Source of the DNA: Puccinia triticina
Taxonomy: Eukaryota; Basidiomycota; Pucciniomycetes; Pucciniales; Pucciniaceae
Direction of reading: 5' to 3'
Length of the DNA: 64,000 nucleotides
NCBI RefSeq assembly: GCF_026914185.1
Contig: NC_070564.1
Span: forward strand, 5,642,001-5,706,000
Of this stretch, positions 41,786 through 54,175 are shown one piece after another. The notes beneath the pieces were generated by a model. It made no database searches, had not been told where the DNA came from, and saw only the letters and a program-made list of their open reading frames with translations. The position numbers were made by a program, and so were the translations under genes. How positions within the stretch are numbered: the first letter of the stretch is position 1; every line of letters starts with the position of its first letter.

Positions 41786-43689
41786 TTACAGTTATTTTCT
41801 CACATATTTAACCCTTTACAGACATTGCTCATTATGTACTATCCCTATTTGTACACATTGCATCATTGGATCTGTGCTCAATTCTTTCAGTAGTGCTCAT
41901 CATTACAAGATGTTACTATGTTCAAATAACCTTCCCCATTTGTACAGTTTTTCTTCCCATAGCCAGAATTCCTATGTCTGTGCTCATCCTTGTACCCCCC
42001 CTGTGTTTTCTTTCACTTATAAACTCTCCTCAGCTGCTGTACTTCCCCCTCATGCTATTTTCCAGATTAATTTTCCCTCATTAAAGAAGTAGTCATCAAT
42101 TGCATATTTTGCTCTTACCCTTCTCCTCTGATTGTACTCTTTACTAGACTATCATCACTTGCATATTTTGCTATCACCTCGCATATTGAACTCAGAATTG
42201 AACCCCATTGCATACTTTGCTCTCAACCTCTCATCCTTTGCATATTTTGCTCATAACCCTCATTTCTCCTCACCTCATCCTCAATCTTGTGGTATTCCAA
42301 GTAGACATTGATTGATATACATAAACTCCTTATTCTAGACCTCACTAAGGATTAGTACACCACGGACCGCGGTCAACACAGCAACAACGCAATGAATTGT
42401 GCCGGCGCCCTCCCCCCCCTGATGCCACCAATTTGATTTGGTGGCCAACGTGATTTCTCTACGCGGGGGGCAATTGGCGCCGCCGTTGGCATTTCCTTGA
42501 TGGAGGCCCTGCGTCAAGGTTTGCCGTTGGCATTTCATTGACAGAGGCCCTGCGTGATGGAAGTGCATTGGCACATCCTTGAAGCAAGCCCAGCGCAACA
42601 CAAAATGCATTGCGCCGGGCTTGACCAACACAAATTGCAGTACGCAATGCCTGCGTACTATTTGCACTGGCTTGGCTGGAGCAAAAAGTGCCTCAAGCTT
42701 GGGCTTGAATACAGAGCTATCAGACGCCATCTGGTCCAGCAACCAGGGTCGTACTCCCACCAATAGACTAAAGGCCTCTTGTTTGGTCATCAAGTGTGCT
42801 AAACTAACCCCCACATTTTCTTGTTCAGTATTCCTGCTGACAACCATTTTTTGACATGTTCCCTTTTTTTTTGGAAAATGGAACTCTCATTACCTTTCTC
42901 CTAAAGCAAAAGCACATATAGAACCCTCACTCAAAAAAATAAATAAATAACCAATCCGATGATTGCTTTCTGACCCGGAAAGCGAGCCAATCATGACCAA
43001 TGCTTGACGCGGGCCCAACCAGCCAATGGTGTTGGCTTGCTGCTGCTGGCAAGCCTCCGTTGGCTGGTTTGCCGTGTCAGACGCTCTTCTGACACTCAGT
43101 CAGGCCGACGGGGCCGTCAGGTTGGCCCAACCCAGCCGTACCATTGGCCTGCTCAGCAGGGCCAAAAGGGGTTGGCTGGGTAAAGCCATTGCAGTAACTT
43201 TACCCTGCTTTCATGCCAGCGCAATGCACCATTGATGCTGACTTGACAGCTGGGTTGGATGGGTCAGACCAACATCAATCTGACCCATCCCCGGCGTTGA
43301 CCTGCCTCTGCAGTCAAATTTGCGGCAGGCAGGTCAAACCTGACATTCCCTTGACCCTGCGGGTGCGCCAACACAACTCAAAGTTGAGAATCAAGCGGTG
43401 GTGTAGAACTCAAGCCACACACTTTTCTTTCTTCTTTTTCTTAGTGTAACTCTCACCAACTCCAGCATTAGATAGGAGGGCAGCCTCATCAGCACCCATA
43501 GCTTCAACCTACTTTATTACTAGTGTAGTTGTCTATTTCCCCTCCAAGCTCTATCCCCCCCTTTGAGTAGTTCCACAGTGTGTGCGTGTTTGGGTGTGGA
43601 TGCTGGATTTCTGGGAGAAATTGAGCGAGTAACTGCTCTTGTTTGGGCAGGTGGCGGCTGCCACAACGACCAGAAGGACTGGGAAGGCC
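41786..43689. other. Spacer of repeat-derived DNA
   Basis: TTGCATATTTTGCTC repeats at 42095-42250. Segments 42450-42700 and 42980-43380 are full of short imperfect repeats (TTGGCATTTC, GGCCCTGCGT, TTGGCTGG) and small dyads. No supported gene. Confidence 0.4.
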
Positions 43690-44005
43690 TTCCTCCCGGT
43701 CAAAGGGGTTCTTTAACCCCATTGACTGGAAGTGAATCCTTCTGGTAAGGGGTTACAGAACCTCTTCTACTGGAAGGCCTTTCCAGTCAAAGAGGTTTTT
43801 TAACCTCTTCAAAGGCCTTCCAGTTGAAGAGGTGCCGTAACCTCTTCAAAGGCCTTCCAGTCAAAGAGGTTCTGTAACCCCTTCAACCAGAAGGATTCCT
43901 TCCAGTCAAAGAGGCTACAGAACCCCTTTGACCTGAAGGAATCCCTCTGGTCAAAAAGGTTTTGTAACCTCTTTGACTGGAAGGAATCCTTCTGTTCAAT
44001 TTTGA
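43690..44005. repeat. Array of short palindromic units (AAGAGGTT..AACCTCTT)
   Basis: About eight alternating dyads: AGAGGTT-n-AACCTCT and GGAAGGCCTTCC-like cores linked by CCAGTCAAAG. The minus-strand frame through it encodes repeated LFDWK-type units, which I take as a by-product of the repeat. Confidence 0.8.
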
Positions 44006-44045
44006 GGGGCAGGTACCCGCCGGTACCGGCTCTGACTGCCCCAGG

Positions 44046-45195
44046 CGGTGTAAGACTCAAAAGCGGTTGTGAAACCCTTTTGCTGAATGGAGAAGGGGAT
44101 GATGGAGGTGCAAACTCTGCCCTTCTATACTATCAGATAACAAGACCCACCAAGCTAAGCTTGTCAAGTTTTAATCAAGTCATAGGTCTGGTCTAGTTCC
44201 AGATGAAGTTGTTTGATGACAGGTATGTGAGAGTTGAGAGGGTTTATGATGATGGAAAGGGTGAAAGTTGACTTGATGTTTCTGGTGGGGGTTGAACACA
44301 GGTCTTCCAGAGGGTGGTATAAAAAGTTGAGAAGAGTGTCTGGACTGAGAAGGGTATATGTCTCAGTCAGGAGTTGAACCAAGAACTGGGTAACCCGTGA
44401 CAGGTGCGTGATATGCAACCAGGAGATATGAGAGTATGAGAATATGAGAGTGAGCTCAGTGGTTATTGCAGATAAGAGGGGTGATATGGTATGTTATAAA
44501 TGTAAGGGTGATGTCAAAGACTGATGGGTGATCACTGATATCTGTATAACTGGTGGGTACTGAACTGAGGGAAAAACAACTGGGGGGGGGGGGGGGAGAA
44601 AGCTCCTTATATAGACAAATGTGAGGGATTTTAGCTAGAAATGGGGTTGGTCCCCTGCATATGCAGTGGAGAAAAGAGGGATAGAAAAGAGTATGTGTTT
44701 GGCTGGGTCTGAGTATGTTTATACCTGGGAAATGGGACTTGAGGGTTGTGACAGGTTGATGACTGGGGCTGGCCGTGTCCATGAGGGTCCAAGAGGGTGT
44801 AAATTCCAATCCAGCGGGGTTCCAGTGACGCTTCCAGTGGTGACTAAGGGTAAAATTTGCCGTAGAATCCATTTCTGAGGTCCATTTGGTGGTATCTTGA
44901 GGCGTATTGTGAGTAACTATGTAGTATAGAAAAAACTTTTGATTTTTCACTTTTCTGTCTACCACAGCAGTGCGGCTGTCAAACTTTTGGCAAAAAAGCT
45001 GGCGGTTACCTGCATCCAAACAGGTCCCCGGGTTCACAGGGGCCATCTCTAAACCCCTATCACCTTATTAAAACTTGCCAAGCTGAGCTTGGTGGGTCTT
45101 GTAGCTGGTAGTATAGAAGGGCAGAGCTTGCAACTCCTTTATCCCCTTCTCCATTCAGCAAAAGTGTTTCACAACCACTTTTGAGTCTTACACCG
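44046..45195. repeat. 1.15-kb element with ~125-bp inverted arms
   Basis: Arms 44046-44171 and 45070-45195 are inverted copies (CGGTGTAAGACTCAAAAG at one end, its complement at the other), diverged by scattered changes. The centre holds an LTR-like copy (about 44460-44990, minus orientation, with TATATAAGGAG near 44603-44613) and a 15-nt G run. I could not fix a target duplication. Confidence 0.75.
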
Positions 45196-46469
45196 TAGCA
45201 CCACTAACAGTGTGCTAACACTATGGCTGCAGCGGGAAATGCTAAAGGCCACTACACTGGCATACAGGGGCCGTTTAGCATAGCTTAGTGTAGCAACCCA
45301 CCATTGGCACTGATAAAAAAATACTTCAGGCACAGTGACTTTCTTCATACAGAGCCTTACTAAAAAAATCCTTTTTTTCTGAAAAAAGACATGGTTTCAC
45401 CACCCAGCAACCTGAAAGCTGCTATGGAATGCACATGGTTTCCCAAGTGTACCCTTTTTTTAGATTTTTTTTCTGTAATAGTTTTACCAATTTACTTTGT
45501 GCACGGAGGGAAACTTGTTGTGCACAGGAATTGCCATTTTTATTTGTTTTTTAATTTAGGAAATCAAATTTTCTTACTTTTTTGTGATCAATCAATAGAA
45601 GGGGTCCTCATGACCCCTCCATGGATTTTTGGTGCCCTCTTACAATTGTTATTAGCTTTAGTAAGGTTTCACCTATGTATCTAGCTGTCACATACATGCC
45701 ACAGACCAGTACAGATTAATAGTTCAAGATCAGGGTGTAAACAGGTTGGTTCCGGGCCAAAAAACAGTGCCCAAACCCAACCCAATGCCATTCCAGGTTG
45801 GGTCATGGAAAAACTCAATGGGTCTTGGGCAGACCCAACTTTGCCTATGACCGTCAACTTCACTGTTGGAAGCATTGTATTTGGGTCTGGGGCCAACCCT
45901 ATTAAAAAATAGGCTGCCCAAACCCAACCCAACAATTTTACAATTTGGGTTACGTTGGGCTTGGTCAATTTGAATTTCTTTCAAAATGTGCCCAAACCTG
46001 ACCTGCAACCAAATGGGTTGGCCCAACCCATTCAGGGTGGCGCGCCAACCACATCTTGTACATGTGGTTGGCGCACCTGGTAGCGCTGCCACGTCACAAC
46101 TGCTCATGCGCGTCATAACTCTCATTGAGTCGCAGGACCCAATTGCTGAAGCTCACTGCCCCTAGGATCCATCCAACTCAAAACCTTGACCTTTTTTTTC
46201 ACTTGCAGGTGGCCATTGTGGTTTTGTTGGTGGATGGATGTTAATGCGGGATATGAATTCCAACCTCGGACTTCACGTCCACTTGGGGGGCAGGGGATCC
46301 GGATGGGGATAGCGGGTATGTCTAGGCGGTACCCAGGTGCCACCATTTTTTTGGGTAAAATCAGATACCCAGCACCGCCCCGCAGGTATTAGGGTGGTAT
46401 GAGCAGTACCCGCCCGCGGGTCCCGGGTACCACCCAATGGGTACCTCTTTGCCATCCTTAGTGTATCTA
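45196..46469. other. Repeat mosaic
   Basis: Contains a decayed end of the 60-kb foldback family (45478-45530, GGAGGGAAACTTGTTG), a truncated relative of the hAT-type MITE (45730-46030, starts TCAGGGTGTAAAC), and a GGTACCC-rich block (46270-46450). Confidence 0.5.
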
Positions 46470-46745
46470 GCTAATATTTAATGAGTGTAGCCTGACAGGG
46501 AGATGTATGTTTGTATCCTGTGATATGAATAAGTGTACTACTGTGAAACTTGGGTTGAGGCAGGTTACAGCTGGGTTACTGGGGCTGACCGTGTGATAGG
46601 TGTCCATGAGGTGTAACTTCCACACTGGTGAGATTGGCCGTAGAATCCATTTATGGGGTCCATTTTGTGGTATCTTGAGGCCTAGTATGTGTAATTGTGT
46701 GGCATAGGAAAAACTTTTTATTTTTCCACTTTTCCGTCTACCACA
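46470..46745 (-). repeat. LTR-like repeat copy 3 (partial)
   Basis: On the minus strand begins TGTGGTAGACGGAAAAGTG, as in the copy at 44990, and continues through TACGGCCAATC. It lacks the TATA-containing half. Confidence 0.5.
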
Positions 46746-46858
46746 GCGGGTCTTTATGTTTACTTCATGTAATAATGTATTGGTGGGGTGTTTAGGGTGA
46801 AGGTGTGTAGGGTTGAGGGGATCTGACAGGTTTTTGAGTTGGAGGAGGTGAGGGGAGC

Positions 46859-46884
46859 GGGGGGGGGGGGGGGGGGGGGGGGGG
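46859..46884 (+). repeat. Poly-G run (26 nt)
   Basis: Uninterrupted G run. Length may be unreliable in sequencing. Confidence 0.9.
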
Positions 46885-47400
46885 AGCGGCAAAGGCTTAG
46901 AAAAGTTGACTGTATCAACAGAAAACATTTCTCCCATCAGCCTTTTGCTTCTTTTCTAAGCCTAGCTAGGGACGAAGTAACTCACCAATCTTCTCTCCTG
47001 ATCTTTGAGAAGAATTGGGTTTGGTATTTTCCTGATCAACTTTTTCTGAAAGGGATGGTGCATCAGCTTCTATCTTGTCTACATCTTGGTTAGGAATCCA
47101 GCCGCTTGCTGTGATCCTTTTGGTGAGTGTCTTGGAGCTACTATCATCTTTGAGCCTGTTAATCTCCCTGCTGGCTTGCGTTGTACCTGCATAAATTCAT
47201 AGAATGTAACCAGTCTTTTCAACTCAGCTGCACTGTTTTAGACTGCGGACACTGGTTTGCTTTGCTTACCTTTTTCTGCAGCTAGATTAGATCCTGGCAT
47301 CTTTCCCAATTTATGAGATCAATGTGGTTCACCTAGGCATGTATTCTCACCGATTATCCTGACCTCAACCCCTCTAAACTCAGAACCCCACACAGCCACA

Positions 47401-47995
47401 ATGGATGTATCTGAAGCAGCACAGCTCCAAAAGCAACTGGAGGACATGACAAAGAAGGCAGACAAGGCTAAGAGAAATCCTGATGCTGAAAAGATGAGGA
47501 GAAACTGGAAGCAATGGCAGCAACACCAGCCCCACTGGCAAAGGGAACTAAGATTTGAGTCCCTGACAAGCTTGACAGAACCTTGGGAACAAAGGCTGAG
47601 ACGTACAGCACCCAAATAGTGCTCTACATTGCTGTCAACACTACCATGTTCTTGGAAAAACAATTCAAGATCATTTTGCAGTGTCCTACCTAACCCGGAC
47701 TGCTAGCACCTGGGCGGCTCCAATGATTTCAAAGGTCCTCCAAGCCAACCCCCCCGCCAACACTGACACCAACAAGCTGTTCACATATGTGTAATTTCAG
47801 GAGCAGTTTGCTTCCATGTAATTTGACTGGGAAAAGAAAACCAGAGTGGAATGGGACCTGCAGGCATTGAAGCAGACCAAGCCAGTGGCAGACTAAACCC
47901 ACAACTTTGTCACTGCATCCCCCTAATTGGATGGAAGGACTCCACCCTCATCAGCCTCTCTATATAGGGACTGAATAAGGATGTACAACTGGTAA
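47401..47995 (+). pseudogene. Decayed Ty3/gypsy Gag
   Basis: Starts with an ATG and a helical region (MDVSEAAQLQKQLEDMTKKADKAKR). The Gag signature then spreads over shifting frames: TQIVLYIAVNTTMF, STWAAPMI, EQFASM then FDWEKKTRVEWDLQALKQTKP, and GLNKDVQL. Several stops and frameshifts are present. The segment 46912-47045 upstream also occurs at 29003-29136 and may be part of the same element's LTR or leader. No pol remains in place. Confidence 0.75.
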
Positions 47996-48420
47996 TCCAT
48001 TTCAACTTCCTTGTTTCTCTGGGGAGGTTCAACTTGGTCCATCCTCCTTCTCAAATTCTTACCAGACACTTACTCATCCTCCACTGCACTTCTCTCTGTC
48101 CCAGTTCTCCTCTAACTGCATTTTCTGTCTATATTGTCTCTCTTCATCCCAATGTTGGTCATTTGCACTCTCTTCCCAAGTGTTTTCTTCTTAGTGAGTT
48201 GGCAACTAGGCTTATTTTTAATTAATCCATTTTTTCATTCCAATCCTGTTAATTGGTTCAATCCCAAGGTGATTCCATTCCCAAATGATCATATCAACTT
48301 TCCCTAAGGACACTCATGATGAATTTGATAATGCAAGGGAAAGGGAAACAAGCGTTGATTCACAAGGATGACTTCTATATCTATGTAGATGTATAATATA
48401 TGTTACAGCAAACCAAAGAT
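47996..48420. other. Spacer, no gene seen
   Basis: AT-rich DNA between the Gag remnant and the RCF1 3' end. No supported feature. Confidence 0.4.
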
Positions 48421-49190
48421 TTAATTCTTATCAGAGGGTATTGGAGATGAGCTATCGAGCTGCTTATTATGATCAGAGAGTTTTCGGTCAAGCAAGGCTT
48501 TGCGGATCTGGCTATTTTGGTGGTTAAACAAAGAGTTGTGAGAAGTCGAGAGCTGATCAGAATCGGAGTTAGATGGGGCAGGTGATGGTTTGAGGAGATG
48601 GTCGGTTTGACCGGCGCGTTCCTGGGCACGGATCCGGAGGTCCCGCTGGTAGATCCGCATCTTCTCTCGCTCTTCCTCCTTCACCCGCTGGAGTTCATTC
48701 CGCTCCTTGTTGTAGTAGAGTGAGCCACCGAGGGCCGCGAGCAGCGTCAACCCTTGGAAAATGACTCGGTATCGACACCAGATGTTGAAGTTGTTCGACT
48801 CCCCCCGTTGGATCGCTCGCCCAGCCCCTAATAACGCTATCGTCGTAGCTCCGGCTCCTGAGTAATGGAAGAAAAAAATGGTGTTACTCTCCTTGCTGTT
48901 CAAAGATTAGAGGACATAAAGTCTGCTCACCAAGAGGGACCAGTGGTTGTTCCTGACAAAGCGAAAGGTGGGAGCGAAGATCAGATATATGCACGGCTGT
49001 AAAATATTTGAAGACCCTCAACTTTGAATTTCCGGGAAAACAGCTCCCAGGTGGAAGAGTTGGGATCCGCTTGATCATCCTCATCGTCGTCGAAATCGGT
49101 AGCCCGTTCGAATGCGATCATCGATTGATACTTGCTGGTACCCTGTCCCTCCTGGCCTGGGCTGTTCGGGCTTGACTGAAGGTTCAACAT
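48421..49190 (-). CDS. RCF1: Respiratory supercomplex factor 1 (HIG1-domain mitochondrial protein)
   Basis: Three exons: 49190-49023, 48952-48931 (22 nt) and 48857-48421, giving about 208 residues. The HIG1 domain spans residues ~50-115. After SRKFK, the 22-nt exon supplies EQPLVPLG, then AGATTIALLGAGRAIQRGES, NNFNIWCRYRVIFQGLTLLA and GGSLYYN, matching the family pattern of two membrane helices joined by a short RGxxxxFN loop. A basic coiled tail (ERNELQRVKEEEREKMR) and a Ser-rich end follow. Rcf1 sits in the mitochondrial inner membrane and helps associate complexes III and IV. The first donor is GTTGAG, a weak but usable site; acceptors are TTTGTCAG and TTACTCAG. The N-terminal acidic stretch (FDDDEDDQADPN) is common in fungal Rcf1. 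Confidence 0.9.
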
Positions 49191-50004
49191 CGTCTCGTTT
49201 TCTGTTTTCTTCCTTTCTTGTTTCGATTGATGTTCAGCAGCTGGCTTCCCGCGAAATTCCCTAATGCGATTCGGCCCCACCCCCGCCAAGCCTTTTCGAG
49301 TGTAGGTACCCGAGCCCCGAAGTGCGTGGAAGCCCGCGCCCGGGTCCTTCCCCGCTGGAAGCTGCCAACCGAGCCGTGATCTCATTCTGGTGATGGGAAA
49401 GCGACCGCCCCTGATCATCACCCCACGGCGATCATAAAAATCTGTGTGGCGCCGTGATGAAAAATTGACAATATGTATGAACTATGATACTCCGAATTCC
49501 GACGGCCTAATATATTCGCCGGTGAATATACTTCAAGTGAATTTATGTAAGGCAGGGAGGGAGTAAATATGACCTGTGCCGACTCTCGGAGACTCGCTGG
49601 GCGTGGGCACTGTGGGCAGGGCGGCTGGACGAAGCACTTGTACCAACCTGTGAGTCGCCGTGGGTGCCGTCCCCTCTTCCAGAACCCTCGCAGGCGCGCA
49701 TTTCTTCTTTCCTCCTGTTCCCTCCCACAGAGCCAAGCCTGAGCCACAGGCCAGACTACGTCCATCTGTGAGGGCAACCATCCCTCTTTCTGGTAAGCGT
49801 CTTCACCGGTTACCCCCTCAATGCTGTTTTTGACTGGTGCCCGTGCTTATCCAGAGCACACTTTCGGTGGGTTTGTCTCACCAGTGACAGACTTGATATA
49901 TAGGATCGGGCAGTGTTCCTCCATCTCTCCTTGAGCAACGGTGGCATTCGAAGCAATTACAGCGGGATATTCTCCTGTTAGCCGCCTCGCAGGACTCATG
50001 CAAC
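49191..50004. other. Divergent intergenic region
   Basis: Lies between the minus-strand RCF1 start and the plus-strand 50005 gene, so likely holds both promoters. No other feature is supported. Confidence 0.45.
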
Positions 50005-52276
50005 ATGTCGATTTTCCGTCTTTTGGGTTTCAGCGCACGCCACCAAAGATCTAACGAGGATAGCTCGTCGCTAAATTGCGGCAGGTGGGATTCATACAAG
50101 ACTGATCCTCTCTCGGAAAATCCGGAACGGCTCGCGGCGGTCTGGCTAGAGACTTCAGAATGCAAACCTCGTCTTCCCATTTCCTCAGCGGCAAGTACTG
50201 TGGGATCAAGTGTTCGACATCAGGGCAAGTTTAATCCATCCTCCGCTTCCAGTGGCGGCAAGGAGCTTTTCTCACTCGACCATAACCCCGCAACAGATAT
50301 CTCCTCTCAATCATCACGTTCTCAACGTGGTCCCGGTCAAAGCCGAAATTTCAGTAACCTTTCTTTGCCCGTTATCCAGAGGAAGGGACTAGTAAAGCTC
50401 AAGGAGGTCGCCAAACACACCCGGCGAGAAGACTCTGGCAAGCCGACATCCTCCTGTAGTCTAATCATTTCGCGGTACTGACTGCCATGCGTTTTTTTTT
50501 CATCCGTTAGCCGACGACTCGCCAAGAGCCCTAGAGCCTCTCACACCCTCGAAATTAATCAGAATACCTCTCAGATACCCCAGGGCTAAGCTGACAGCCC
50601 CTCCATCTTCTCAGCCCCATGAGCAAAGATCAGGAGGTCGCGCCCGGTCATTGTCATGCCTTAAGCCAATCCGTGACCTAAATCACAATCAAGAAACGGA
50701 TGAAAACTCAGAGATGCTTTCGGCCGCATGCTTCCTACCCAAACTATCGATGGAATCCTCTGTTCTCAGTTGCATTACTACTTTAGGCGGGAAACAGGTT
50801 CCAGATGACAACGCTAAAACTTGTTGTCCAGAGGCTTGCAGCTCGCCAGCTGCCACCTCATCATATGCTGGTTACCATAGTCCTTCAACACGGCGACCGC
50901 ATAGTGAAAGAGCGCAATTTCCCCAGACATATACGCTGCCTTACCCTGCAGGGTTCCGAACTTCGCAGCCATCACCTTCAGAATATCACTACCCAGCGAC
51001 CGCACAAGAAGATGAGATCATACAAGACCCTTGCTATCCCAAAGAGTCTGATGATCTTGAATCTGTCCACGGATTCCGATTTCCATCTGCAGGGCGGCCT
51101 GAAATGGGCTCCGCCACTCATTCTTCACCACGGCCTCTAACCTCCCACTCGTCAAGTGGATCCCATTTCAGCTTCACTTCAATTTGTCGCTCCCCTGAAG
51201 TTTTCAGCTCCCAAACTTTATCAAGCTCTCGCCCGGCAAGCGAGCCACAACGTCATATGTTTGAAACCCAAACCAATCAGATGAATACTCACCGCCAATC
51301 GCATGTTCGTTCTTTGACCAAGCAGGAGCATCTGGAATCACTTTCCTCAACCAAGCACGCGTCACCATCTATGTCGTGGTCCTCCGCAAAGCTAAGCTCT
51401 TTTCCATCCTTCGGCCAACAGTCCCGATCGGGTAACAATAGCATTGCATCCACCTCCGACGAACGCTGTCGCGCCATTCACTTCGTTGGTATCGAGAAAC
51501 CATTTAAAATTGAAGCGACCATGCAACCTCTCTCACCCTACCAGCGCGACATGCTCGATATTATGGCAGTTCACGGCGAATCCCTCTTCAAATCACCAGT
51601 TTCGACTGAATTGACAATCGAAAAAGATCCATCACACAGCAAAGAACCCTCCGAATATCCCTCAACGAGGTCATCGATAGAAATGACCCTCAAGGATAAA
51701 ATACTATCGAAAGCATCTCAACGGTCTCGTTCTTCCACTCTGGAACATGTCCAACGAGATGGTCTTCTTCAATCTGACGTCCACGTTAGGTCTGCAGAGA
51801 CAGTAACGAATGCCAACAGGCGTCTCGCCAATCAAGCAGAAAAGGCTGGATCCGAAAGCCCTCTTCGACCCGTATTCAAACCGGTCGCTTCCCCCCCACG
51901 AGAAACTCGATTCAAGAAAGCCGGCACATCCAGTCGCCCTTCTACAGCCGTACCAACTACCAGGGCTACCGAATTTGTCAGACGATTATCTCAGTCGTCG
52001 AAGAACAAACCATTTGCCGAACAACGTGACCCAGACATCATCGCCTCTAAACAGGACAAGTTCGAAGCTTTATTGAAAGCATCTGATGCATCCAAGGGTG
52101 GAACATTGAAACTCACATTGAGCTCCAAAATCGACAGTCTGGACGAAGCACCAAATGCGCCCCCAACCTTTTTGCCCCATTTGAGGCTCAGCTGCGACTT
52201 TTTTTCTTTGCGGCCCCGGCACCTGAGTGACTGTGAAACCGAAGTGGTGGTTGATTCCAAACAGGATTCCAAATGA
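50005..52276 (+). CDS. Ser-rich, mostly disordered protein of unknown function
   Basis: Exon 1 (50005-50455) and exon 2 (50511-52276) are joined by a 55-nt intron (GTAGTC donor, TACTGAC branch-like site, CCGTTAG acceptor), giving about 738 residues. Both exons are open in the joined frame, and the total is a multiple of three. The protein is rich in Ser, Pro, Thr and Arg with little predicted fold. The one stretch that looks ordered is near residues 480-520 (AIHFVGIEKPFKIEATMQPL, YQRDMLDIMAVHGESLFK). There is no signal peptide or membrane segment. I do not recognise a family. The donor is not the usual GTRAGT, so exon 1 is slightly less certain than exon 2. Confidence 0.65.
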
Positions 52277-53370
52277 TCTCAACATGTTTCGATAAGGTGA
52301 GAAACCCTTGTTTCATACCTTTCATCTTGTTCATCAGTGTATTAATTAAATTGTCTGCAGTGTTCTTTACTTTCTTAGTCGGGCTCAAGATACTTTTGGA
52401 TAAACGAAATGAAGACTCTAAACATGTAAACAAGTCACTCCACTCTCTCGATAGTAGTAGACCTGTCCCACTTTTCCTTCCCCTTCATTCATTAATACTT
52501 TGTTTTCTTGAATTTGTTTTCTCGTATATTCACCCAAAGACATGTGTTTTGATTTCATTGACATAGCATGTCGTTTCATGTAGAGCTTTATGCATTTGTT
52601 GTACAAGACTGTTCACCTAGATGCTCTACCTTCAAATGATATGAATTATTTGTCCTTGTCATCCAAGTGATGCTAAATCTTGCTTTTTTTTCCCTCTGGC
52701 TCTGTTTTCTACAAATTGGAAAAGCAAGATGTCAAGTTTGTTGAAGGTTCAGAAGTGCAAGCCGCATAATGTTTTGGCTCCATAGCCAGTTTTAATTCAG
52801 CAAAGGTACAGATGAGACTCATTGCTTATCAACTTACAGTACTCACTCTGTTGGTTCACATCTTCAGATGGGAGGATCACTCTGTATCATGATGAGCAAG
52901 ACAAGGAGTCTAAGACTGAGGGGCAAATGAGTGCCAAGTGGTGAGCAGAATGGATGATTGATTGCATCAGTAAGATACAGGATATCAGGAAGAGGAACAA
53001 TCAGAAAGAAAAGGAGATGGGACTATACTTGAGAGGCAAGTGAGTGGTGAGCAGAATGGATGAGGTATCCATTCAGTCACTGTTGGCTCCTTGTAGCCCA
53101 CTACGTGTAAAACCTGTACAACAGGTTTGTAGCATACACAGAAAGGGCTAGAGGTCTAGCTCAATGTACATATCAATTGATTTGCTGATGTAACTTCAGC
53201 GTGAAGCTAACTCTGCTTTCAACTTTTGCTCAAATTTATCGAAGAACCTCTGTTTAAATAGGGAAAACTAGAAACCCTTTCCTTCACACACAGTGCCCAA
53301 AGTGTTTAGAACTTCACGCACTGCACAGTGCGCGAAAGGTTTTTCACAGTGTGTGGAGTAAGTGTGGTGA
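52277..53370. other. 3' flank and spacer
   Basis: AT-rich, with no supported gene. Small dyads at 53290-53360 (CACTGCACAGTGC) precede an LTR-like copy. Confidence 0.4.
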
Positions 53371-54175
53371 GTAATAAACTGGGGAAAAAAATGAGGGGGG
53401 GAGAGAGCTCCTTATATAGTAAAATGTGAGGGATTTTAGCTCCAGGGAAGCACAAGTGAGGGATTTGAGCTGGCCTGAGCTGTGTAAAATTTATGCAAGG
53501 AGTGCATACATGAGTGAGGCTGTCCTCAGTTTATGCAATAGGGGGTTTCAAAGTTGGCCAGATGTGAATTGCATGCACTTTTGCAAGTTGGTGTTCAAGT
53601 GCATTCTTGAACCCAGAGCTGCAAAAGTGCATGCAAGTCAAATTGTACTACACCTCTCAAACCTGCTTGAATGTTTTTTTTTTTGAATTTTGGTGTTCAA
53701 GAAAAGCTGTGAACACCAACTTGCAAAAGTACATGCAAGCATGCAGTAAACTTTGAATCCCCTAATAAAACCAAACAAAAAAAAAGTGGAGGTAGAAAGT
53801 GCTAGAATGTGGGGAACAGTTGAGTTGTGGGGGCACAGCCTGCTGGGGCAGTACTGAATTCCATGCAGATAGCAAACAAAGACAAAATATCATATGCAGT
53901 GGAGGGATAATGGAGCAGGGAAATTATGTGGGTTGATGTGTATAGTAGTGAGAGGTGACTTGAGGTGTGTGACAGGGGTTTGACTGGGTGCTACAGGCTG
54001 TTCCAAGGGTTAAATTCCAGTGTAGTGGAGTGCCAGTTACACTTCCAGTGGGTACTAGGGGTAAGTTTAACTTTGGCCATAGAATATTATTATGGGGTCT
54101 GTTTGGTTTTATCTTGAGTAATTTTATGAGTAAATCATACTAGTGAGAGAAAACATTTGATTTTTCCCATTTTGT
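53371..54175 (-). repeat. LTR-like repeat copy 4
   Basis: Inverted relative of 39458-40118. On the minus strand it starts near TGCAGTATACAAAATGGG and has TATATAAGGAGCTC at 53418-53405. It contains a nested inverted pair with GTTGGTGTTCAAG/CTTGAACACCAAC-like arms (53588-53745). Boundaries are approximate. Confidence 0.55.

Noticed and set aside
42335..42847. 170-codon minus-strand open frame
   Set aside because: Lies in imperfect short repeats (GGCCCTGCGT, TTGGCATTTC) and shows no family pattern.
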